A stretch of DNA of 64,000 bases from Dendrophyllia cribrosa (lineage: Eukaryota; Cnidaria; Anthozoa; Scleractinia; Dendrophylliidae), in assembly GCA_024195265.1 (NCBI GenBank), contig JAJLRJ010000010.1:39952298-40016297 (forward strand), in the 5' to 3' direction. Below are positions 47,301 to 59,300 of this stretch, one piece after another (the stretch's first letter is position 1; each line of letters begins with the position of its first letter). The translations under genes were made by a program, and so were the position numbers. The notes below the pieces were generated by a model, which saw only the letters and a program-made list of their open reading frames with translations, was not told where the DNA came from and searched no databases.

Positions 47301-50300
47301 CTTGCAGTGGACAGGATAACCAGTCTTCAAGTAGCGTTTTGCATCCTTTAGCTTTAATTTCACTTCAGTGCACCATTGTCTCTCCAATCCTCCTTTCTCG
47401 AGATTATCAACTATCATTTCAACCATCTGGAAACCAGCGGATCCATCGGCAGCAGTGTTGTCAAGACCTTGTAATGACTTTCTCTGAGAGGCTTCCCGGA
47501 CTTCAAGAATCTTGAATAACGTGGAACGGCTGAGGGGTTCGCACTTTTCTTCCTGACAGAACTGTGTATACTGGCTGATCATTGTCGACCGTGTAACCGT
47601 GCGCACGACATTCGGCATTTCAATAGTTTCGCCATTGTCTAGCTTCAATAGTTTACTTCCGTATGATACGTCTTGTTAGAAATATGGACGATTGACAAAC
47701 TCGATGAAATGATCCACTTTGCTCATGTCAATGCGCACGCGATGATGCTTCTTTCGCTCGGGAACACTACCGGGACCCAGCATTCTTGCATGGCACCTTG
47801 CTCGGTGAATTTGGCGCGTAGATAATTTTCCATATGGCGAGTGAAGTTTCTTCAGAGTACTGACCGAATACTTTAAGCATACAGACTGAGGATTTGCGTG
47901 TTCCTGTTGTTAGCATTCTGATAAGCGTTCATAAGGGCTTTCATCATGTCATCGACTTTGGCTTCGTCATTCAGGTTTTCTGGAGTAGCACACGTCATTT
48001 CCTGAAACAGCTTTTGACCATCATTCGAGGCAATTACTTCGCACACAAGCATTCAGTCTTCAGTTGCTTTCTGGATATAATGCTGCCGTTGCGTTGCATC
48101 GCTTTTATCCCAAGACTCCAGTTGTGAAGTGAGAGGTTCTCGTTCACTAGATATCTTGCTGGCGATTTTGTCCATCGCTGTGTTGTATGCATCGAGAACC
48201 TCTTTGCTGTCGGTACTCTGATAAGGCGTGGCTTGCACAATTCCAGGAGTCCAACATGGACTGGTGGTAGGCGAATAAGGAGTCGGTAGCTGTCGGAATG
48301 GGGTTGTTTGCTCCTGAGTGGCGTATGCGTTTATAGCGGCCTTGGCGTCATATTTGGCAGATCTAAAAGAAAGGAAAAAACTTACTTAGAGAACCCACAG
48401 TATAGGCGAACGGAGTTGATATTATAGGAAAGTAAGCACAGTGGCAATTTAGACTTTTAAGTGCTAGTGAAGATGAGGGTGAGAGTGGGATAAGCTAATG
48501 AGAATGGCCTTTATGGCACTTAACAAACGGAAATACAAAGAGAGAAACTAGTCAGCCCTGCAAACGCATCTAATTTTTAATTTTTTATTATCTCGCGGTT
48601 GAAACAAGAGCCAAAAAACCGGTGCGTTCGCCATGCTAAAGCAAAGCGTTATTAAAAAATTAAATTTCCCAACAAACCTCTGCAAATAAGTGGGAGGGGC
48701 AGCTGCTGCCTGGTCTTTCGTACTTTTGTCGGTGCTTTGCCATCCTAAGGCAACAAGTCGCTCCGCATGTTTCTTGCGGCATGAGGTACAGACAGCTTTG
48801 TAAACATAAGAGTAAAATGATCGATAAGCTTCTTCGTCTCGTGCAAAACACACAAATTGTATAGAGAAGAGAAGAAAGAGAAGGTATAGATTACATTAAA
48901 CTCAAACAATAGCCAAATTGAACCCGTAAGCTAAGTGAATATAGTGATTGTGGGGTTGGGGAGCAGCTAAAAACCGGCACGCGAACTAACGGGAAAAACG
49001 AGGGCAGACTGGGGAGAGGGGGTGAGGTAACCTCGCCTAACTTTATTTCGCGCATGTCCCCTTCTGTCATCACTCGCAATATTTTTCCTTCGCACGCCCC
49101 TTATCCTTCAATACCCACCTATCCGTAGGAATAAGGACGGGACAGCGCACACAATAATCTGGACATGACTAATTTCAATTTCCAGTTCGCGCAGGGAAGC
49201 CCAGTTGCAAGCCCAGTTGTTTCGTGCAACTAAGGATTTTATTGTTATCTCTCAAAATCAGCAAAACCCCAACATAGCCTTTGGGATATGCACCGGCAAG
49301 GTCTCGAAGTCAGTTTCAAACTTTTTCGTCGCGTTCAAAACGTGAAGGCGTTCTCAACCTTGTGCGCGAGCCGTTTTCAAAATGAATGAAAAGAGACCTA
49401 GTTGGCGTCTGCTCGCGTTGAGCGACTGTCGCGCGTGTGCTCACGTGTTTTGCTCGCTTGACTTGTCTTTGCGCTACTCACCCTGAGAGACTTAACTTCA
49501 TGTCCGTCTTACATTAACTGCCGTGCCGAACTAAAAGTTAGATAAATCTGCCAGAGTTTTGTTTTGCTATTTAGTTGGATGTCTGAGTCCAAGTCGTATA
49601 TCAATTTCATACCAATGATGAATGTGATAATGGAACTCGAGGCAAGTGAAATTTACAAACTTCTTCGAGATTTATGTGTCCGTGTTTTTCATTCATTCAT
49701 TCATTCATTCATTCATTCGATCATTTGTTCGCCGATAGTTCGCTTTTCAATGACAGTGACACAGTTATCAGTGCAACTTTGATTCTAGCATTTATTTACT
49801 CTTTAGCCCAAGCTTGGTACTTACGTGATCCTACTGCTGCGTTTTGACCAAACATATTGTAGATTTCTCTTGCCAAGTTTAAGCTGATGACATGCCTTCC
49901 CGCGACGCTTCCAGATTTTCCTGTATGGCCAGGATATTGACATGGCCTGGGTGGCCGCCAGAACCTTCCCAAGGAATGCCTATGCTTTGGACAAACTGAC
50001 ATTGTTTCAATTTGCAGTTCACTCAACGAGAAAAGACCAGCCCTCGCCAAAATGAGATCTTTCTCGGTCAAACTTTCTTTTGACAAGTGGCAACTGGCAA
50101 GGTGCGCGTTTATATCGTCATTGCAGTCAATGAGTAGAAACGAGTTCTCAAAGCCTCGACTTGCTCCGCAATCACTTTTTGCTATGCCATTCAGGGAACA
50201 CAGTTTGGATGACATGTTTAACTTGTTTGTTATTGCTGTGATCAACTTAACAAATTTTCGGTTTTTAACATGCATTTTTATACGTCTTCCTAACCGTAAT

Positions 50301-53300
50301 CGAATTAACCAAAGGGCCAATGGATCTTGCCGCAAGATAGATATAAAAGATAGCTGAATCATACATATCTTTTTATTTCCGTAAAAAGATCATTCTAATT
50401 CAACTTAATATATTAAACAATAACATTTATAAACTTTTTCTGTTAATTTCCTTGGTTTATATCAATTAATAAGGAACCTCTGTTTATGTGCCACCTTACG
50501 TTTAACGATGTGAATAGTTTAAGCCGTTATTTCTGAAGATAAGTTCAGCCGTGCCCCGTTAAACTGCTGTTAAACTGTGATTCGTGATTTCACCGAGACC
50601 GTTCAAGAAAAGAAATCGATCGAACAGACTAATAATCCATCCACATACCATAGCGTTTATTAGGTTTTTGAGTAATGCATGTGATTTGCGATAGATATCC
50701 TCCTCCCTTTACCACCCTAAATACGGTTATATGTTCCTGTAAATAAATATTTATTTAATTTTGGGGTTATCACCTTTTAATATTGGAAGCGATTTACATT
50801 GAGGGTCTTGAAAGTTGTCTCTGGAATTATTGAATAAAATTGCTCAATTTCGAGAAATCAGGTGGTTTTGACAAAATAAACACCTTGCGGACACGCACTA
50901 CTGATTTGGTACTTTTAATTGAATTACAGTGTATAATGAAATGAACAACGACGTACAAATCAAACACCGAGATAAGCGCATCGTGGGAAACAAATATTCC
51001 ACAAACACGACGTCTTACGGAAGGTCTGGAAGGATTTTTTAATGTTTTTTTTCCTGGCAAGAAGCGAGATTTTGTTGTGTAAATTATTTTTAGAGAGAAT
51101 GTTTTGTAGTATGTGTTGAGGAAGAAGCACTCTGGAGGGAATTGCGAACATAGACATGTTATTCGTTTTACATTTTGCTATGACTGTTTGTTGATTTCGA
51201 GTACCTAATAAGCATATTGCAGATGTTTCTAGAACCTTCTATTACAGGTTTAGAACTGGACAAACAGGTTTTTCTAGTAAGGCTTTCGTATTACATAAGC
51301 AGTTGTATCTTACCAGTTTTCGCTCTTCTCGTCGGGGATCGGTCTGTAACGGAGTTCTCTTGAGATTCAGTTGTTATTAAAGTTCAAGTTGTGTTCAAAG
51401 ACTTGTGGAGCTCTGGTACGTTCATTAACCCGAATTCTAACAGGTTATGGGCCCAGGACGTTGCCACTGAGCTAGTCGCCGAGCTGAAATAGAGAACTGA
51501 TCGATTGTGTACTGTACGTGAAAGCCCGCCATTTCTGCATTTTGCTGTGCTGCCTGGCCTGGAGAAATTTTCAAGATGGCGTCAGAATCGCGAACCGTAA
51601 CTGTTGTTCCTTTGAATGGGTCGAATTATCCGACGTGGAAGGTTCAGTGTCGAATGGCTTTGTTAAAGGAAGGTTTATGGGGAATTGCGAGTCGTACTGA
51701 ACAGTGTCCTGATGTAAAAGACGAAGACTTTCCGAAGTTTCTTGCTCGAAAGGACAAAGCGTTGGCAACGATCGTGCTGTCTGTTCAACCGTCCCTGAAG
51801 ACCTGAAGACCCTGCTGACGTATGGAAGAAGATAGAAAGCCAGTTTCAGAGAAGAACTTGGGCTAACAAGTTGCAACTGCGGCGTAAACTCTTTTCTTTG
51901 AGGCTCAAGGAGGGCAACTCTGTACAGGAACATGTTAAGGCTATGACCGAGATTTTTGATGGGTTGTCAGTGATTGGGGATCCTATTTCTGAAGAAGACC
52001 GTGTTGTGCACTTACTGGCCAGCTTACCAGAAACATATAATATGTTGGTCACTGCTCTTGAAGCGAATGAGGGTGTGCCTAAGATGGAAGTTGTTACTGA
52101 GCGTTTGCTACATGAAGAAAGAAAACTGAAGGAACGAGTAGGCTCTGATAGAAACAGAGAAGGAGCAATGACTGGAAAGCAAAGATCAAAAGGAAAGGGA
52201 CCCAAGTGTCATCACTGCGGGAAATTTGGTCATATCAGGCGGAATTGCAACGAGTGGATAAAACAAAACGGGGGCACAAATGAAAAGCAGACAAGGGGTG
52301 CCAAAGTGAAAGCAAATAGGGCTGAAGTGAGGCGAAGAGACAGCAGCAGTTCAGATGATGATTGTGTTGGCTTGATGGTTAACCACGTGTTGTCGGCGAG
52401 TTCCACTGGTCGCCTGAATGAATGGATCGTGGATTCAGGAGCAACCTGTCACATGTGTTGTGATGATAGGCTGTTTGACGAGTTTCATAGTCTGGAGCAG
52501 CCACTGGAGGTCATGCTTGGTGATGGATATGCAGTGGAAGCAACAGGGCGTGGCACTGTCGTGTTGGAATTGACATCAGTAGGCGGTAAAGCTAGTAGGT
52601 GTAAACTACACGAAGTTCTGTACGTGCCTGATCTGTCATACAACCTGTTGAGCGTGTCAAAGGCGGCAAAAGCTGGAAAGATGGTTAAGTTCACTGAGAC
52701 TGGGTGTGAAATATTGGACTCAGAAATGAAGGTGATAGCTGTTGCTACTAGGGTGGGAAGTTTGTACCACCTGAGCTGTCAGGCTGATAACGAACAAGCT
52801 AATGCAGCTGTAAACAAGACCGAAGAAACAAAGGAAGATACCTGGCATCGGCGATATGGCCATCTTGGAGTACGAAACCTGCAAAAGTTGGCCAAGGAAA
52901 GACTGGTTGACGACTTTGATTACAATGCGTCAAGAGAAACTTCTTTCTGCGAGTCATGTGTGGAAGGAAAACAACACAGAAATAAGTTCCCAGTTGACGG
53001 AGGCAAGCGATCCAGTGAACCACTGGGGTTGGTGCATAGTGATGTATGCGGTAAGATGAACGCAAAGTCCTTGAGCGGTGGAGAATACTTTCTTACCTTC
53101 ATTGATGACAATACCCGTTACGTGTGGATATATATCCTGAAACGCAAAGATGAAGCCTTCCCATGTTTCCTGGAGTGGAAAGCTCAGGTGGAAAGGTCAA
53201 CAGGCAGAAAGTTGAAAACTCTGCGTACCGACAATGGTGGCGAGTACGTCTCAGCGGATTTTGAAAAGTGCTTGAAGAAAGAAGGAGTTCGACATGAGCT

Positions 53301-56300
53301 GACTGTACCCAAAACTCCTCAGCAGAATGGTGTTGCCGAAAGGATGAATAGAACACTAGTTGAAGCGGTGCGATCCATGCTAGCTGATGCGAGGCTACCA
53401 CATCGTTTCTGGGCTGAAGCACTGTCAACGGCTGTGTATTTGCGAAATCGAAGTCCGACAACTGCAGTCAAGGGGAAGACACCTTTTGAAGCCTGGACGG
53501 GACAGAAACCAAATGTGGGACACCTACGAGTTTTTGGCTGTGCCGCTTATGCGCTTGTTGCCAAGGACGAGCGCCGGAAACTGGATGCAAAATCCAGGAA
53601 GTGCGTACTTCTAGGCTACGGCACTGAGAGGAAGGGTTACCGACTGTATGATCCAAAGCGCGAAAGAGTCATTCATAGCCGGGATGTCGTGTTCGATGAA
53701 TCAAGTCGTGGGATTGAGAAGGAGCCAAGTGTCCCAACAGAAAGAAGTAGTGAGCAATGTGTGGAATTGGACTTTCATGATGATGAGAAACATGTAGCTG
53801 ATAAAGAGCGCACATCTGAAGATGGAGCAGAACCAGTGGTGCGAAGATCAAACAGGGAGAAGAAAGCACCTGATTACTATGGAGAATGGGCAAATGTCGC
53901 AAATGACGAGTTAACTGAGCCAAAGACCGTTATGCGCTGAATAGCCCAGATCAAGCAAAATGGATGAAGACAATGGAGAAGGAAATTGAATCCCTCCGAG
54001 AGAATGATGTTTGGGAGCTGGTGGATCTACCAAAGGGGCGGAAAGCTGTTGGAAGCAAGTGGGTTTTCAAGGTCAAAACAGATGCCGAGGGGTCTGTAGA
54101 GCGTTTCAAAGCCCGGCTAGTAGCTCAGGGTTTTTCTCAGAAATCCGGAATTGATTACGATGAGACATTCTCCCCAGTCGCCAGATTTGAATCAGTCAGA
54201 ACAGTTATTGCGTTGGCTGTGGAAAATGGTTTGTAGCTACATCAGGTAGATGTTACAACTGCATTCCTCAATGGCGAATTGAAAGAAGAGGTGTATATGA
54301 AACAGCCAGAGGGTTTTGTGGTTAAGGGTCAAGAGCATTGGTCTGCAAGCTGAAACGTAGTATCTATGGTTTAAAGCAATCGTCAAGATGCTGGAACTCA
54401 GTGCTAGATCAGCACTTAAAGAAGCTTGGTTTCATTCAATCGGTTAGTGACCCGTGCATCTATGTTGCTTCAGAAGGAGAGATGTTCATGATTGCCGTTC
54501 ACGTTGATGATTTAGTGCTGGCTGCGAAAAGCGACAAGCGCATTGCGGACGTAAAGAAAGCTCTCGGTGAGAAGTTTGAAGTGAAGGATATGGGAGAACT
54601 ACACCATTTTCTGGGGACCAAAGTTCTGCAGAAAAAACAAAATGGAGAAGTTTGGATTGGACAACCAGCCTACACCCAAAAGGTCCTGCGTAAGTTCAAC
54701 ATGGAGAATGCTAAGCCAGTTGATACCCCAGTAGACATTAGCTCAAAACTTGTCAAGATGAGCGAAGACTCTGAAAGTGCTAATCAAGAGCAGTTTCAAT
54801 CCGCAGTTGGAAGTCTTCTGTACCTGTCGACTATGACACGACCGGATATTACGTATGCAGTGAGTAACGTGGCCAAGTTTTGCGCAAATCCTGCCAAGGA
54901 GCACTGGATTGCAGTCAAGCGTATCATGCGCTATTTGATTGGAACAATGCACTTAGGTCTTCTCTACAGGAAGAATGAGTTAAACAGCTGTGTAGGTTTT
55001 TCGGATGCTGACTGGGGCGGGGACTCGGATGATCGCAAATCAACGTCCGGGTACATATTTCAGATGAGTGGTGCAGGAATTAGCTGGAGAAGTAGGAAGC
55101 AGGCATGTGTTGCTCTCTCGACTGCAGAGGCCGAGTATATAGCTTTAGCAAGTGCAGCGCAAGAAGCAGTTTGGTTACGGCAACTCCTGACTGATTTGAG
55201 AAGCAAACCGGAGGAAGCAACAAAGATCTATGAAGACAACCAATCAGCGATTTGCTTGGCCAAGAACCCTCAGTTTCACGGGCGAGCAAAGCACATTGGA
55301 ATCAAGTACCATTACATTCGGGAACAGATGGAGAATGGCAATGTGGAATTGAGCTACTGTCGCACAGAAGAAATGGTTGCGGATGCGCTTACCAAAGGTT
55401 TGAGTCGTGAACAGTTCAGGAAACTACGGAAGATGTCTGGAATGGATGAGATGCCGTCTTAATTCCATCTGCGAGTGAGAAGGAGTGTTGAGGAAGAAGC
55501 ACTCTGGAGGGAATTGCGAACATAGACATGTTATTCGTTTTACATTTTGCTATGACTGTTTGTTGATTTCAAGTACCTAATTAGCATATTGCAGATGTTT
55601 CTAGAACCTTCTATTACAGGTTTAGAACTGGACAAACAGGTTTTTCTAGTAAGGCTTTCGTATTACATAAGCAGTTGTATCTTACCAGTTTTCGCTCTTC
55701 TCGTCGGGGATCGATCTGTAACGGAGTTCTCTTGAGATTCAGTTGTTATTAAAGTTCAAGTTGTGTTCAAAGACTTGTGGAGCTCTGGTACGTTCATTAA
55801 CCCGAATTCTAACAGTATGCAGGCGTTAGTCGGCAAACTGAACTACTAATTGAGGAGCTAATTTGCATATCCGTTTCGCTTCTGAAGCTAATTTGTATAT
55901 CAATAACAAGGTTACTGTTTAATACCGAAAAAAGGTATAGTTTTAAAAAACAACTGCTTAAACAACTGCTTAAAAAGCAAATAATTTTTATTTGCTTTTC
56001 CGAGTCTGACATTTCGTGGGTATCGTGATATCTCCAAACATTTTGGGTTCCGAAAATAGTCTACGTCAGTCGGACCGCTTCATCTCCGGTTTTGGTCAAA
56101 ATGGTGAATTTGGGAAAATTTGCTGACCTCTGTACGGCGCGCAAGGAAGAGTGCCCACAAATTTTATTCCATAAGTTACTAGATTGGTCTTAGTACTTTT
56201 GATTTATAGCAGACTTGACTCTAGGTTAGGTCCCACTTTTGAAAACATAGTATTTAACTAAAGGTATGCTAATGTACTCGCGCAGCCGGAGGTTTTAAAG

Positions 56301-59300
56301 GTATTTTAGGAAAATTCATAACTCAGTCAAAATTTTATAAAATGCAATTATTAAACCTTTAACCTATTGAAAAAAGATGGAATTTTAATATGTAAAATAT
56401 TTAAGTAATTCAGATAAGAAATAAATTTTTGGTAGCGCCCTAAATTTACAGCTCAATCGCCGAATTCTCGAAGGCAAATTTGTTAGTTTCGAGGTGACCT
56501 CGAAAACCGTCTCGCAAAATAGGAAAAAAAAGGAGTTGATCCAAATAAATGTGATATTTGTTCATGCCATATAATGGTTGTCTTTCACTGAGAAAATTAG
56601 GGAAAACGGTGAATGTCCGAAATTTGCCTTATCCGTTCTTACGCGGACAGCCTCTTAATTGTCACTTATATTTTCACCGCGAGAAGATCGCCTCTGGACC
56701 AGAACGCGAATCCTTTGATAGTGCCGAGCCAATACGAAAACATCCAAATCTAGAAGAGGGCCGGCGGGAATTTGTAAAACAATGTTTGCGCTTTTATCAG
56801 TGATCAGTGATAATGAACGGCAGTCTATGCAACCCAGGTTTACGTGTACTGCAATTGAGCGGTTCATGCTTTATTTGCACATTCAAGAATACTCGCAAGC
56901 TCGTTGATTCATTATGAACTTGAAACGGGTAAAAATTAAAAATTTTCAAGGGTATCTTTTCACCATTATGGGGTATATTGAGATCGAAGATGAGTTTCCA
57001 GTTGCAGCGAGTTGTGAATCCAGACTCCATCGCAAGAGGGGGTACCGGTGGGGGAAGGGGAAGGGGGATGGGGAGGGAAAATGTTAGACTGTCGCTTAAT
57101 AGATCGCACGATCGTCTGCAATCACTGGGAAACCATCCATCCTTACTCACCTTCGTCCGGTTTAAAGTCGTTCAGCAAACCGATCTTTGCGAGATGTTGA
57201 GGCGTAGAGACAGAAAGAGACATTGTGTCACCCACAGCTTCATGGAATCCAGGGTTAGCACTGTCACGGAAGATGTACGGCTGGTCCCAGTACAACATAG
57301 CGTAGTAAACATGACCCATCTCATGGTGTGTTGTGATAAGCCAGTCTTGCGTTACCTCTGTGCACTGATGAATCCTGAAAAAAACACACGATCGAAACTG
57401 ACGACTGATCGATCACTTTTTCGACTTTTTCTTCCACGTATAATTATCACAGCTTATAGGGCTATGCCAAATATTTTGCGTATGGAGAACTCTCGCTCTA
57501 AGGCAGATACCCGATCGGGGCCAGGGACCTTTGGAGCCAGGGTACCCGTCAAAGGTCCCTTTCACCGCTTTAAGGAGAGGTATTGCGCTTAACCGAGCGC
57601 TCGGATTCGCACCGCTCACCGATTTTATTGTCACCAAATACCCCTAAAAGGGGCTTGTTCGCGTGTACCCTAATTCCAAAGGTTTTCCGATTTCTTCAGT
57701 GTCTCCTTAAGGAAAAAGGAGACGTCTGCACGCAAAGGAAAGGGAAACGAACTAAACTAAAGTTTAGTATGTTCAGTATGTAAGATTCAAATGGCAGCCA
57801 CTTTCTGCCATGGGAAACTGGGTACATTGTGAGGGTGTACATGTGGTTTTCAGTTCTGTTTTTACTGGACTAGTTCTAGATCGTTCTGATCTTCGCGTAT
57901 TTAACAAATTTTCTAGAGGCAGGGGAACTCGTTAATGTTCACTTCACCTAAGTGATAAGTAAACTGAAAAACTGTTGAATACGACAGCATACGTAGAAGT
58001 GCTTTTAGAGTGAATCAAGATGACAGAAAATAACTCCGTGAATCATTTTATTTTCGCACCAAAAACAACATCCGTCGGCTGTGACGATGCGATGTAACAC
58101 ACTACAGGATAGTATGCCACATGACTCCAGCAAGAGAGATTTAATAGAAAGAAAAAATTCAAACCGCATATCCCTCATGCGCAGAGCGGCATGAGTTAAT
58201 GTTTGCCCTCCATTTTTCTTTTTATTATTTTTAACCTGTGAATACGCGAATCGAAATGAACAGGTTATCCCAGACGCCAAATATGCAAGCTCGCTCACTC
58301 CATCAGCTTTAGACTTTTTGTCACGACATATTTTGAATTAGGTTTGTTACGAATGCGTTGCGTAACAAGAACAACGTGAATCCAGCGATAACAATAACTA
58401 ATTTATTGTGAGCGAATATGAACAACAATAAGCTTAAAGATATTTTGCATTTGCCGAGTCCTTTGATGAATAAACCAAATTTACGACTTTCATGTCTTAG
58501 CGTGACAATACAAATACGCATTGTAGGTGAGAACTGGACACGCTAAAGGTCAACTTTCATATGTCGTCAGTGGATCTGTTCCTGAAGTAAAAATATATCC
58601 TTGCCTTTTTCTTCTGAACAGAATATGTAGACCTTAATATCACACATATCATATCGCGGAGAATTTTACGATATTTTATTAAAAGATATAATAATTATTA
58701 TTAATAATAATAATTAATAATAATAATAATAATTATTAATAATAATAATAGTTAATTGATCGAATAAAGCTTTCACGGAATCGAGTAAGCACATGTCTAA
58801 ATTCAAAATTTCTACGTTTCGACACCTTTTGGTAACGAAGGGTCGCTCAAATATGAGCCAGAGATGTGTAGAGCATTTTTTCACGGGTTGGCTCACAGGA
58901 GCCTTAATTTGATTATTATTAGTGTCACAATTGTGCACTTCCGGTTAATAACTTTCCCATATATATATTTCGGTTACTTGACTTCCGGCTACTCTCACTT
59001 CCGGTACTAAACAATAACGTTAGCAAAACAGCATTGCTGAAGTGTCGCGACACCGTGTACACTACAATCCTCGTTACATTGCTAAATGTTAGGTATATAT
59101 TACACATAAAAGAATCACTTGTTTCCTTGTGGTACACCCTTCATTTATAAAACTTTCAATAGTAACAACGTGGTTTGCAGGAACGATGACTGAATGAAAG
59201 GAGAAACTCTTCACACCATGTTGGATATCTTCTTATCTTGTTTAAAATATACCATAAAACTTTCTTACGCATGCGCATGAGTATAGTCTACTTGGAGCCG

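Larger units (their letters stand above)
42608..56654. mobile_element. Large DNA transposon with long terminal inverted repeats, TTAA target site
   Basis: Begins GAGGCTGTCCGCGTAAGAAC and ends in its inverse complement, with TTAA on both sides (42604-42607, 56655-56658). The left inverted repeat runs to about 44099 (about 1.49 kb). The right one covers about 50514-51113 and 55820-56654, interrupted by a Copia element. Without Copia the element is about 9.3 kb. The interior carries a minus-strand transposase-like gene (45430-50275) and a small G-run MITE (44265-44528). TTAA targets are known for piggyBac and Kolobok; long inverted repeats and the protein do not settle the superfamily. Breaks in the gene mean this copy is dead. 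Confidence 0.85.

Noticed and set aside
56978..57592. 204-codon plus-strand frame
   Set aside because: Antisense shadow of ACE-C exon 2, whose minus strand encodes the HHEMGH zinc site with proper splice sites.
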